From positions 1,116,001-1,180,000 of the forward strand of contig NZ_CP017702.1 in the NCBI RefSeq assembly GCF_002706745.1: a DNA stretch of 64,000 nucleotides, given 5' to 3'. Within the stretch, counting starts at the first letter, position 1. Each line of letters begins with the position of its first letter. The notes beneath the pieces are model-generated. The model saw only the letters and a list, made by a program, of their open reading frames with translations, was not told where the DNA came from and made no database searches. Position numbers and translations under genes: made by a program. This stretch comes from Companilactobacillus farciminis KCTC 3681 = DSM 20184 (GTDB lineage Bacteria; Bacillota; Bacilli; Lactobacillales; Lactobacillaceae). Below are positions 8,521 to 15,636 of the stretch, piece by piece.

Positions 8521-8708
8521 AAAAAATAAGACCACTATCTAGTCCGGAATAGCAAAGAAAATTGGCTCAAATGTGAAATTTCTCTTGGCAATTTATTGCC
8601 TAGTGAAAGGTCGAGCTTGAAGACTTTGCCCGAACTTGGGCTTAGCAAAGGCTCCAAGTCGTGCCCACATTGTTCCAGCCAAATTTTCTTTGCTATGGAG
8701 GACGGAAT
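8521..8708 (+). repeat. 188-bp interspersed inverted-repeat element, copy A
   Basis: Almost identical, in opposite orientation, to 34976-35163; by eye only about half a dozen base differences. The ends form imperfect terminal inverted repeats: GTCCGGA or GTCCTCC followed by a perfect 14-base core ATAGCAAAGAAAAT (8549-8562 and the complement near 8682-8696), then GGCT. Internally there are smaller palindromes such as GGCAATTTATTGCC. No open reading frame is visible. It looks like a MITE-like or otherwise mobile non-coding repeat, sitting between two convergent genes. In this copy an inner stem is damaged relative to copy B (GCAAAGGCTCC instead of GCAAAGTCTTC). The rest of the 8390-8756 gap holds only the terminators. 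Confidence 0.85.
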
Positions 8709-8730
8709 TATATCGCCAATCCAATTTAAG

Positions 8731-8758
8731 AAAAAATCTCATTCGATAGCGGATTTTT
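8731..8758 (-). terminator. Weak terminator after the minus-strand unknown gene
   Basis: On the minus strand AAAAATC pairs with GATTTTTT around a 13-nt loop, right at the stop codon of the 184-aa gene, giving a U-rich end. The stem is short and AT-rich. Confidence 0.45.
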
Positions 8759-9311
8759 AAATGCTTTTTTTAACCATTCGTTCAATTCCATAATTGGATA
8801 AAGTGTATAAAGAGTCGAATAAAGCTTGTCCCAAAGCAGAATTACGTTTGATTTTACTGTTATTGTTGTTAGGAATTCTTTTCAATAGTGAATCGAGTTT
8901 ATTAATATCACGATCAGAATAAAATTGGCTGCTTTTAAGATGATGAGTCAAAGCAACTAAAAAAGAATACTTTGGATTGATTTTTTTTAGTTGTTTCAAT
9001 TGATTAGTTGCCGACTTATCAAGACCGTTAGGGTAGATGATCTCTGAATAGCGTTCACGCAAGTTGGCATAAACGTCGCCGAAATGTAAGATCCAGACGA
9101 TAAAATCATCGGAATTGATGTATTGCAAAGTTAGATTGACTTCAGAATAATCATTTACTTTTTCTAGGATCTTATTTTCAATCAGCCAATCCATGAAGCC
9201 ATAAAAATATTCTTCTATGTCACTATTTCTAACGCTTGCTAAACCACTTAGACCGGTAAAATCAGTAATTTTTTGCTTGATAATTTCATTTTCTAATTGT
9301 TGAATTGTCAC
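8757..9311 (-). CDS. Hypothetical protein, 184 aa
   Basis: I do not recognise a family. The protein looks soluble and mostly helical, with no signal peptide or membrane segment. An Asn/Lys stretch (about 147-155, PNNNNSKIKR) separates a C-terminal helix. The start is a GTG at 9311 with only a weak upstream purine stretch, so the exact start is uncertain. It lies 19 bp downstream of the histidine phosphatase gene on the same strand, so the two are probably one transcript. Codon use looks like its neighbours. Confidence 0.7.
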   Translation of the reverse strand: MTIQQLENEIIKQKITDFTGLSGLASVRNSDIEEYFYGFMDWLIENKILEKVNDYSEVNLTLQYINSDDFIVWILHFGDVYANLRERYSEIIYPNGLDKSATNQLKQLKKINPKYSFLVALTHHLKSSQFYSDRDINKLDSLLKRIPNNNNSKIKRNSALGQALFDSLYTLSNYGIERMVKKSI

Positions 9312-9330
9312 ATTTTTTCATCTCGAAGTT

Positions 9331-9948
9331 TTAGTTAAACACTTGATTATAGTACCCCAAATAAAACTCTTTATCGTTGACGCTAGTTATTTTGGTAACA
9401 CTGGTATTTCTTGGTTCTGGCAGACTCATTGGATCTTGTGGTTTTAAAACATCCAAAGCACCGGCTTTAATCGTAAAACCATGCGTTATGCAAATGATTT
9501 TTTCATTAGGGTACTTATTGGTAGTTTCAACCATAAATTCATGCACGCGATTAATCACGTCATCAAAAGTTTCGCCATCTTGAGCATATTTGACGTACAT
9601 TGGTAAAACGTCGTCCCAATAATCATTATAAGCATCGGGGTGTTGTTTTCTCAAGTCAGCGTTTTTTTGTCCGTCCCATTGACCATATGAAATTTCTAAT
9701 AATCGTTTGTCAAAACTGACTGGCAATTTAGCTTTTTGATTGAGAATTTCAGTAGTTTGTTTAGTACGATTCAAAGGACTAGAAATAATTCTATCCGCAA
9801 AACTGATATCAAAGTGGTCACGCAAGGTTTTGGCTTGTTTTTGACCGTTATCATTGAGATAAGTGATTTCTGAATTAATTGTGCCTTGCTTCATTTTTAG
9901 GACATTGGCTTTCGTCTGTCCATGACGAATAAAGTAAAATTGAGTCAT
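9331..9948 (-). CDS. Histidine phosphatase family protein (phosphoglycerate-mutase-like)
   Basis: 205 aa of the RHG superfamily. The catalytic FIRHGQT is at residues 6-12 (phospho-accepting His9), with SSPLNRTKQTTEIL (second arginine motif), the acid region near ISYGQWDG, and the late CITHGFT histidine. Members dephosphorylate small metabolites. Length suggests a broad-specificity phosphatase rather than glycolytic dPGM, which has a longer form. RBS AGGAGG lies just upstream of the ATG. Probably cotranscribed with the unknown 184-aa gene downstream. Confidence 0.88.
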   Translation of the reverse strand: MTQFYFIRHGQTKANVLKMKQGTINSEITYLNDNGQKQAKTLRDHFDISFADRIISSPLNRTKQTTEILNQKAKLPVSFDKRLLEISYGQWDGQKNADLRKQHPDAYNDYWDDVLPMYVKYAQDGETFDDVINRVHEFMVETTNKYPNEKIICITHGFTIKAGALDVLKPQDPMSLPEPRNTSVTKITSVNDKEFYLGYYNQVFN

Positions 9949-10007
9949 ATTTCCTCCTAGATGATTGTCTTGATTTAATTATATTCATAATAATTAAAGA
10001 TTGCTAG

Positions 10008-10035
10008 TTGACAATTATTAAAAGAATGTTAAAGT
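10008..10035 (+). promoter_or_regulatory. Promoter of the serC-serA leader
   Basis: -35 TTGACA (10008-10013), 16-bp spacer, and -10 TAAAGT (10030-10035) preceded by an extended TGT. Transcription would start near 10042, giving a very short untranslated stretch before the leader-peptide ribosome binding site GGAGG (10051-10055). Confidence 0.65.
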
Positions 10036-10064
10036 TTATTTAAGTTAATTGGAGGTTCTTTAAT

Positions 10065-10130
10065 ATGAAAAATATCAAAAATACATTAAACCTTACAGTC
10101 TCCTCCAAGTCTACACGTATATACATGTAG
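10065..10130 (+). CDS. Serine-rich leader peptide of the serCA attenuator (21 aa)
   Basis: A 21-codon open frame with ATG at 10065 and TAG at 10128, preceded by GGAGG at 10051-10055 with 9-nt spacing. The peptide reads MKNIKNTLNL-TVSSKSTRIYM. Three of four codons at 10101-10112 are serine (TCC TCC AAG TCT), and all three would be read by a tRNA-Ser with a GGA anticodon. It lies upstream of serine biosynthesis genes, and its last codons form one arm of an RNA hairpin. This is the layout of an attenuator leader peptide. It is too short for ordinary gene finders. Translation is inferred, not shown. Confidence 0.75.
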   Translation: MKNIKNTLNLTVSSKSTRIYM

Positions 10131-10235
10131 GCTTATTAACTAAACCTCATGTATGAAGCCAAATTCATAACTGTGAGGTTAATAAATTAAACCAACTAGT
10201 TTCCTCACAGAGATTTTATCTGTGGGGATTTTTTT
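10089..10235 (+). promoter_or_regulatory. Candidate ribosome-mediated serine attenuator of serC-serA
   Basis: Four competing pairings can be drawn. P1: 10121-10131 (end of the leader peptide) with 10145-10154, 10 bp with one bulge. P2: 10143-10157 with 10164-10180 (AACCTCA/TGAGGTT plus TATGAA/TTCATA). P3, antiterminator: CTGTGAGG (10171-10178) with CCTCACAG (10203-10210). P4: the terminator at 10202-10228. A ribosome stalled at the Ser codons leaves P1 free, so P3 forms and serCA is read. A ribosome reaching the stop codon blocks P1, so P2 and then P4 form. AACCTTACAG (10089-10098) can also pair with 10171-10180, which could give termination when the leader is not translated. No T-box sequence was seen. 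Confidence 0.7.
10202..10235 (+). terminator. Terminator hairpin of the serCA attenuator
   Basis: TCCTCACAGA (10202-10211) pairs with TCTGTGGGGA (10219-10228) with one G-U pair and a 7-nt loop, then seven T residues (10229-10235). It sits between the leader peptide and serC, 27 bp before the serC start. Confidence 0.85.
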
Positions 10236-10262
10236 ATCTAATTTTTTAAAGGAGTGGAATTC

Positions 10263-11348
10263 ATGGTAGTTTATAATTTTTCAGCCGGACCAGCTGTTTT
10301 GCCAACCGAGGTCATTAAAAGAATTAAGGAAGATTTGCCATCCTTTGATAATTCAGGGATGAGCGTGATGGAAATATCTCATCGTTCAAATCTATTTGAT
10401 GAAGTTATCGACCAAGCACAACAAGATTTAAAAGAACTGTTGCAAGTGCCAGATGATTATCACGTACTGTTCTTCCAAGGAGGTTGTACATTGCAGTTTA
10501 CGGCAGCTCCTTTGAATCTAGCAACTGAACATAAAAAAATTGCTCTGTTAGATAGTGGTCATTGGGCTGATCGTGCAAGGGATGAAGCTAGTCGTTTAGG
10601 TATTGAAGTGGATGTCATAGATTCAACGAAGAATCTTCACTACACTCAGTTGCCAGCGTTAAAAGACTTGCCACAAGACACTTACGATTACTTGCACATT
10701 ACAACTAATAATACGATTGAAGGAACAGCCTATAATCGTTTGCCAAAGACAGGGAATACTCCGTTGGTAGCTGACTTGTCGTCCAATTTCTTAGCACAAG
10801 ATTATGATTTTTCTAAATTCGATTTGATGATGGTGGGAGCTCAAAAGAATGTTGGTATTGCTGGATTAACTATCGTCGTAGTCAAAGATGATCTGATCGG
10901 TAAGGCGAAGAATCTTCCTAGCATGATCGATTATGAACTATTTGCCAAAAAGAATTCGATGTTCAACACGCCACCTGTTTTTGCAATTTATGTAGCTGGA
11001 TTAGTTTTGAAATGGGTCAAAGAACAAGGTGGAGTTAAGGAAATGGATCGTCGTAATCGTAAAAAGTCTGATTTATTGTACGACTTCTTAGACGATTCTA
11101 AATTATTTACAGCACCAGTCATGAAACAAGACCGTTCCTTAACGAATGTGCCTTTTGTGACGGGCAAGCCAGAATTAGATCAAGAATTGATTCAACAAGC
11201 TAGTGAAGTCGGTTTATTGAATATTAAAGGCCATCGTTCAGTTGGCGGAATGCGAGCTAGTTTGTACAATGCAATGCCTTATATTGGAGTCGAAAAACTA
11301 GTTGACTTCTTAAATAAATTTGAAAAAGATTACTGGGGGAAACACTAA
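10263..11348 (+). CDS. serC: Phosphoserine aminotransferase
   Basis: 361 aa PLP enzyme that converts 3-phosphohydroxypyruvate and glutamate to phosphoserine, step two of serine synthesis. The N-terminal YNFSAGPAVLP is the family hallmark, and the PLP lysine is K195 in VGAQKNVGIAGL. HRSVGGMRASLYNA near the C-terminus is also typical. ATG 10263 is preferred over GTG 10254, since AAAGGAGTGG lies at 10248-10257. It is controlled by the upstream attenuator and overlaps serA by one base. No phosphoserine phosphatase gene (serB) is in the window. Confidence 0.96.
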   Translation: MVVYNFSAGPAVLPTEVIKRIKEDLPSFDNSGMSVMEISHRSNLFDEVIDQAQQDLKELLQVPDDYHVLFFQGGCTLQFTAAPLNLATEHKKIALLDSGHWADRARDEASRLGIEVDVIDSTKNLHYTQLPALKDLPQDTYDYLHITTNNTIEGTAYNRLPKTGNTPLVADLSSNFLAQDYDFSKFDLMMVGAQKNVGIAGLTIVVVKDDLIGKAKNLPSMIDYELFAKKNSMFNTPPVFAIYVAGLVLKWVKEQGGVKEMDRRNRKKSDLLYDFLDDSKLFTAPVMKQDRSLTNVPFVTGKPELDQELIQQASEVGLLNIKGHRSVGGMRASLYNAMPYIGVEKLVDFLNKFEKDYWGKH

Positions 11349-12517
11349 TGTATGATGTAAAAACTTTTAATGCGATTGCCCAAAGCGGCTTAGATACTTT
11401 TAGAAATGATTTTGAAATTAATAAGACTGATGATCCAGATGCTTATTTGATTAGATCAGTTAATTTGTTGGAAGCTGATTTTCCACAGAGCCTAAAGACG
11501 ATTGTTAGAGCTGGTGCCGGTGTTAACAATATTCCGTTAGACCGCGTGACTGAAAAGGGAATTGCAGTTTTTAATACTCCCGGTAGTAATGCTAATGCCG
11601 TTAAAGAATTGATAGTTGCTCTAATGATTGCTACGAAGAGAAATCTCTTTGAGGCACACCAATATTCAGATGAACATACAGAAGCCGATGTTTCTCAACG
11701 AACTGAAAAAGACAAAACTAAATTCAATGGTACAGAATTAGCTGGTAAAAAAATTGCAGTAATTGGGTTAGGCCACGTTGGTTCTCTAGTTGCCAATGCT
11801 GCGTTAGGATTAGGGATGAAAGTAATTGGTTATGATCCTTATTTATCAGCTAATGCTGCTTGGAGAATCAACAATAAAGTTAAACGAGTTGATACAATTA
11901 AAAAAGCCGTTAAGAGTGCCGACTTTGTAACTATTCACGTGCCTAAGAATGAAGAGACAATTGGTTTGATCAGTACTCCAGAAATCAATGAAATGAAAGA
12001 TGGGGCAGTTTTGTTCAACTATTCTAGAGTTGGTATCGTCGATAATAAGGCTGCTGTTAAAGCTATTCGTAATCAAAAAATCAATCATTACTGTACCGAC
12101 TTTGGTGAACCGATCATTGCTGACAATCCAAAGATTACCATCACTCCACATATCGGTGGTTCAACTTTAGAAGCTGAATCAAATGGAGCTATTCAAGGTG
12201 CTAATACCGTTATGGATTATTTGCAAAATGGCGATACGACTAATTGTGTCAATTTGCCAAATATGCAGGTAGCATTTGAAACAGCTTTTCGAATTACCGT
12301 AATTCACCAAAATGTTCCTAACATGGTTGGACAGATCAGTACGCAACTAGCTAATCGTCAAATCAATATTGAAAATATGGCTAATGCGGCTAAAGATAAA
12401 GTGGCTTATACGATCGTTGACGTGAACGATTTGAATCAAGATGATGCTGAAGATTTGATTCACCATTTGAATTCTATTCCTGAAGTTTATCGTGTTCGTC
12501 TGATAAAACATCAATAA
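11348..12517 (+). CDS. serA: D-3-phosphoglycerate dehydrogenase
   Basis: 389 aa, first enzyme of serine synthesis, oxidising 3-phosphoglycerate with NAD. The NAD-binding motif GLGHVGS is near residues 140-146. The catalytic Arg (FNYSRVGIVD), Glu (TDFGEP) and His (ITPHIGGST) are all in place. An ACT domain from about residue 315 (FRITVIHQNVPNMVGQIS) suggests feedback control, probably by serine. It is shorter than the ~525-aa Bacillus form because it lacks the intervening domain. Order serC-serA with a one-base overlap implies coupled translation. Confidence 0.93.
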   Translation: MYDVKTFNAIAQSGLDTFRNDFEINKTDDPDAYLIRSVNLLEADFPQSLKTIVRAGAGVNNIPLDRVTEKGIAVFNTPGSNANAVKELIVALMIATKRNLFEAHQYSDEHTEADVSQRTEKDKTKFNGTELAGKKIAVIGLGHVGSLVANAALGLGMKVIGYDPYLSANAAWRINNKVKRVDTIKKAVKSADFVTIHVPKNEETIGLISTPEINEMKDGAVLFNYSRVGIVDNKAAVKAIRNQKINHYCTDFGEPIIADNPKITITPHIGGSTLEAESNGAIQGANTVMDYLQNGDTTNCVNLPNMQVAFETAFRITVIHQNVPNMVGQISTQLANRQINIENMANAAKDKVAYTIVDVNDLNQDDAEDLIHHLNSIPEVYRVRLIKHQ

Positions 12518-12542
12518 AAAAACCACTCAATTAAATGAGTGG
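12515..12542 (-). terminator. Terminator of lexA
   Basis: CCACTCA (12523-12529) pairs with TGAGTGG (12536-12542). The seven-A run at 12516-12522 gives a U tract on the minus strand directly after the lexA stop codon. On the plus strand the T tract is poor, so serA is less clearly terminated by it. Confidence 0.8.
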
Positions 12543-12543
12543 C

Positions 12544-13167
12544 TTAGAATATTTGTGAACGATATAATCCAACAACTTTTCCTAAGATCTCGACGTTGTC
12601 TAAGATGATAGGGTCCATCGTATCGTTTTCAGGTTGTAGGCGGTAATGTCCATTTTCTTGATAAAATCTCTTGCAAGTGGCTTCGATATCTTCAGTCATT
12701 GCAATAATGATTTCACCGTTGTTTGCAAAGTTTTGTTCGTGAACGATAACGTGGTCACCATCGTAGATCCCCGCGTTGATCATACTTTCACCGTGAATTT
12801 CTAGCATGAACAATTCACCAGATTCACGATTCAAGTCAGGTGGGATTGGGAAGTAACCATCAGGATTTCTTTCAGCGGTAATTGGTTGACCAGCCGCAAC
12901 AGTACCTAAGATAGGAATTTGTTTTGACTTGATTCCAATTGAACTGAGTCCGATAGTTGTTAACTCGATAGCACGTGGCTTTGTAGGGTCACGTTGAATG
13001 TAGCCTTTCTTTTCAAGACGAGATAAATGACCGTGGACCGTTGATGTTGAAGATAAATCTACGGCTTCGCAGATCTCTCTAACAGTAGGCGGATATCCAT
13101 GTTCATCTAAGTAATCATAAATGCATTGTAAAATTTGTGACTGTTTAGAGCCTTCAGCTTTTGACAT
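12544..13167 (-). CDS. lexA: SOS repressor LexA
   Basis: 207 aa. An N-terminal winged helix (1-65, [24 protein letters not shown]) binds SOS boxes, and the C-terminal half is the S24 autoprotease. The RecA-triggered cleavage site is A92-G93 in GTVAAGQPI, and the catalytic dyad is S128 (GESM) and K166. Two overlapping SOS-box-like sites lie upstream (13213-13238), so autorepression is expected. Divergent from ynzC, the arrangement known around lexA in Bacillus; the cell-division inhibitor yneA usually found there is not present here. Confidence 0.97.
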   Translation of the reverse strand: MSKAEGSKQSQILQCIYDYLDEHGYPPTVREICEAVDLSSTSTVHGHLSRLEKKGYIQRDPTKPRAIELTTIGLSSIGIKSKQIPILGTVAAGQPITAERNPDGYFPIPPDLNRESGELFMLEIHGESMINAGIYDGDHVIVHEQNFANNGEIIIAMTEDIEATCKRFYQENGHYRLQPENDTMDPIILDNVEILGKVVGLYRSQIF

Positions 13168-13212
13168 TAGAACACCTCATTGTTAATATCTTAAATAGAT
13201 TGTATCAAAATT

Positions 13213-13238
13213 TGAATACAAGTTCAAACAAGTGTTCG
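13213..13238. promoter_or_regulatory. Overlapping LexA (SOS) boxes in the lexA-ynzC intergenic region
   Basis: CAAACAAGTGTTCG (13225-13238) matches the Gram-positive SOS consensus CGAACNNNNGTTCG with one mismatch. TGAATACAAGTTCA (13213-13226) is a weaker second box sharing two bases. The position between divergent lexA and ynzC would let LexA control both. Confidence 0.7.
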
Positions 13239-13262
13239 ATTGTATTAGGGAGATTTGATAAA

Positions 13263-13505
13263 ATGAACGAACAAGACGAATTACTTAAGAAAATCAATGA
13301 ATTAGCCCACAAGGCTAAGGCCGGCACGATTACTAAAGAGGAAGAAGATCAACAAGCAGAACTTAGAAAAGAATACTTGAAGAACTTCCGTGCTAGTTTT
13401 AAATCACAAATTGAAATGTTACGTGTCTTTGATAAGCAAGGAAACGAAGTAACTCCTGAAAAAGTTAGAGAAATTCAACGTAAAAAGAGATTACGTGACG
13501 ATTAG
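13263..13505 (+). CDS. DUF896 family protein (YnzC-like)
   Basis: 80 aa, charged and helical. The pattern INELAHKAKAGTITKEEEDQQAELRKEYLKNFR is diagnostic of the DUF896/YnzC family, small cytoplasmic proteins of unknown function often next to lexA. The ATG at 13263 is used; an in-frame extension upstream runs through the SOS boxes and lacks support. AGGGAG lies at 13247-13252. May be SOS-controlled through the upstream boxes (inference). Confidence 0.88.
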   Translation: MNEQDELLKKINELAHKAKAGTITKEEEDQQAELRKEYLKNFRASFKSQIEMLRVFDKQGNEVTPEKVREIQRKKRLRDD

Positions 13506-13566
13506 ACTTTCATTTATTGAATTTTTTTTGTAATATTAATAAGTATATGGAAAGGGTGAAACATAA

Positions 13567-13788
13567 ATGGGAACAACAATAGTCGTTGGTATTTTAGCTT
13601 TGTTGATTGGCCTAGTTGGTGGTTTCTTCGCTGCTAGATGGTATATGAAGAAATATTTCCAAGACAATCCACCAATCAGTGCTGATATGATTAAGCAAAT
13701 GATGGCTCAAATGGGACAAAAGCCTTCACAAAAGAAACTTAATCAATTAATGAATACTATGAAGAATTCACAAAAGAATAACAAGTAG
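13567..13788 (+). CDS. yneF: YneF family membrane protein (UPF0154)
   Basis: 73 aa with one N-terminal membrane segment (about residues 4-26, VVGILALLIGLVGGFFAAR), then the family motif WYMKKYFQDNPPISADMIKQMM and a basic tail. Function is unknown. Widely conserved in Bacillota and usually close to lexA/ynzC as here. RBS AAAGGGTG precedes the ATG, and a terminator follows. Confidence 0.92.
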   Translation: MGTTIVVGILALLIGLVGGFFAARWYMKKYFQDNPPISADMIKQMMAQMGQKPSQKKLNQLMNTMKNSQKNNK

Positions 13789-13796
13789 TTAAACAA

Positions 13797-13841
13797 AATA
13801 AGCGATATGCATATTTTTATATGTGTACCGCTTATTTTTTT
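13797..13841 (+). terminator. Terminator after yneF
   Basis: AATAAGCG (13797-13804) pairs with CGCTTATT (13829-13836), with an inner imperfect stem, followed by a T run to 13841. Confidence 0.85.
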
Positions 13842-13865
13842 ATGCAAAAAATTAGTCAATCACTA

Positions 13866-13945
13866 AATCACGAACTAAAAATATTTGTGTAATTATAATT
13901 GACAAAATGTAAACGTTAAACACGAATAATATACGAAAAATATTG
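13866..13945 (+). promoter_or_regulatory. Possible PurR boxes and promoter region of the pur operon
   Basis: Three CGAA-centred sites (13871-13875, 13923-13927, 13933-13937) resemble PurBox AWWWCCGAACWWT with two to three mismatches each; the third matches 11 of 13 positions. A TTGACA hexamer is at 13899-13904, but no clear -10 follows at normal spacing; TATAAA occurs at 13946-13951. No guanine/adenine riboswitch core was recognised. PurR control is likely from family knowledge, but the site assignment is tentative. Confidence 0.4.
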
Positions 13946-14028
13946 TATAAAATACGCTTTTTGCATTGAAAGAAAATGAAAACCCTGATAAACTTTGGAT
14001 ACCAAAGCAAGAAAGGTGGAAATTTTTA

Positions 14029-14511
14029 ATGTCTGATGTAGCGATAGTTATGGGTTCCATTTCCGACTTAAAAGTTATGCAAGCAACAATCGATGTTTTG
14101 CAAGAACTCGGAGTTAGTTATGAAGCCAAAGTGATTTCAGCGCACCGTACGCCTCAAGAGATGCTCGATTTTGCTAGAGGCGCTAAGGATACTTTCAAAG
14201 TGATCATTGCTGGAGCAGGGGGAGCTGCTCATTTACCTGGCATGATTGCATCATCAACAATTTTACCGGTGATTGGGGTGCCGGTTCCATCGAGATATCT
14301 CAAAGGGATGGACTCATTGCTTTCAATAGTACAAATGCCAGCAGGAGTTCCAGTAGCAACTGTTTCCATTGGTGAAGCTGGAGCGAAGAATGCGGCAATT
14401 TTAGCCACTAAGATCTGCGCATTACAAAATGAAACTTATCAAGAATCATTAAGGAAATATGTTCAAGCGATGCACGACAAATCGCTAGAAAGTGGGAAAG
14501 ACCTTGGATAA
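14029..14511 (+). CDS. purE: N5-carboxyaminoimidazole ribonucleotide mutase PurE
   Basis: 160 aa class I PurE, which shifts the carboxyl group of N5-CAIR to make CAIR. Family motifs [20 protein letters not shown] and [12 protein letters not shown] (active-site His) are present. ATG 14029 has AAAGGTGGA at 14012-14020; an in-frame upstream TTG at 13966 would add an unrelated 21 residues. First gene of an 11-gene purine operon in the order E-K-C-S-Q-L-F-M-N-H-D. Its 3' end overlaps purK. Confidence 0.96.
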   Translation: MSDVAIVMGSISDLKVMQATIDVLQELGVSYEAKVISAHRTPQEMLDFARGAKDTFKVIIAGAGGAAHLPGMIASSTILPVIGVPVPSRYLKGMDSLLSIVQMPAGVPVATVSIGEAGAKNAAILATKICALQNETYQESLRKYVQAMHDKSLESGKDLG

Positions 14512-15634
14512 GACAATTTTACCCGGCTCAACAATTGGAATTATCGGTGGTGGTCAATTAGGTCAGATGATGTCCTTTTGTGCCAAAGAAATGGGTTATA
14601 AAGTAATTATTTTAGATCCACAAGAAAATTGTTCAGCTGCTCAAGTGTCTGATGACCAAATCGTAGCCCAATATTCGGACGTTGATCAGCTCGTTGAATT
14701 AGCCAAAAGATGCGACGTTTTAACTTACGAGTTTGAAAATGTTGATGCAGCAGCTATCAATGAAGTTAAGAAATACACTCAAGTGCCTCAAGGTACTAAA
14801 GCTTTGAAAGTTACTCAAAATCGAATTTCTGAAAAAGATTTTATTGAAGCTAATGGTTTTTCAACTGTGCCACACGTTGTGATTGAAAATATCTTCGAAT
14901 ATCATCGCGGCGTAGAAAAATTAGGCGCACCAGTAATTTTGAAGACGATTCGTGGCGGCTATGATGGCAAAGGACAAATATTAGTCACTGATCCAGAGAA
15001 TGTCTGTTATGCCGATATTGAGCATTTGTTGATGCAAGGCCCTTGCATGTTGGAGAAAAAAATCAATTTGGAAAAAGAAGTTTCAGTTGTCGTTTCTGCT
15101 AACAGTAAAGGCGATAAGTCAATTTTTCCAATTATTGAAAATGTTCATCGCCACAATATTTTGCATTTGAGTACTTGTCCAGCACAAATCAGTGAAAAGA
15201 GTGCTCAACATATTTATAACGTTGCTGAAACTTTAGCTGAAAAACTCGAATTAGTTGGCACGATGTGTATCGAATTCTTTATTTCTGATGAAGACGAAGT
15301 TTTTGTTAATGAGATTGCTCCAAGACCTCATAATTCCGGTCATTTAACGATTGAAGCATGCAATATTTCTCAATTCGATGCTCATATTCGTGGAGTTTGC
15401 AATTTGGCAATGCCACAAGTAGAACTTCTAAAACCAGCTGCCATGGTCAACCTTTTGGGACAGCATTTGGAGCCTGCTAAAAAAGAATTGAGTCAACATC
15501 CAGAATGGCATTTTCATGACTATGGCAAGGATGCTGTCAAAGAAAACCGTAAGATGGGACACATCACAATTTTGAGTGATGACCTTGAAAAGACTAAACA
15601 AGCTATCGAAAATAATTCAATTTGGGACGTGTAA
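14504..15634 (+). CDS. purK: N5-carboxyaminoimidazole ribonucleotide synthase PurK
   Basis: ATP-grasp enzyme that makes N5-CAIR from AIR, bicarbonate and ATP, partner of PurE. About 376 aa. N-terminal [15 protein letters not shown], the glycine-rich [12 protein letters not shown] and the metal-binding [14 protein letters not shown] are diagnostic. The start is uncertain: TTG 14504 gives the family-like MDKTILPGS with GTGGG upstream, while GTG 14492 adds four residues. Both overlap the end of purE, which implies coupling. Confidence 0.94.
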   Translation: MDKTILPGSTIGIIGGGQLGQMMSFCAKEMGYKVIILDPQENCSAAQVSDDQIVAQYSDVDQLVELAKRCDVLTYEFENVDAAAINEVKKYTQVPQGTKALKVTQNRISEKDFIEANGFSTVPHVVIENIFEYHRGVEKLGAPVILKTIRGGYDGKGQILVTDPENVCYADIEHLLMQGPCMLEKKINLEKEVSVVVSANSKGDKSIFPIIENVHRHNILHLSTCPAQISEKSAQHIYNVAETLAEKLELVGTMCIEFFISDEDEVFVNEIAPRPHNSGHLTIEACNISQFDAHIRGVCNLAMPQVELLKPAAMVNLLGQHLEPAKKELSQHPEWHFHDYGKDAVKENRKMGHITILSDDLEKTKQAIENNSIWDV

Positions 15635-15636
15635 AA

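Noticed and set aside
8521-8708. Copy A of the repeat as a decayed protein-coding insertion sequence
   Set aside because: Only 188 bp, no frame of useful length and no transposase remnant.
9949-10262. T-box riboswitch ahead of serC
   Set aside because: No T-box consensus or specifier stem is visible; the leader peptide and paired stems explain the region better.
13842-14028. Purine riboswitch upstream of purE
   Set aside because: No conserved purine-riboswitch core was recognised; only CGAA-type boxes are present.
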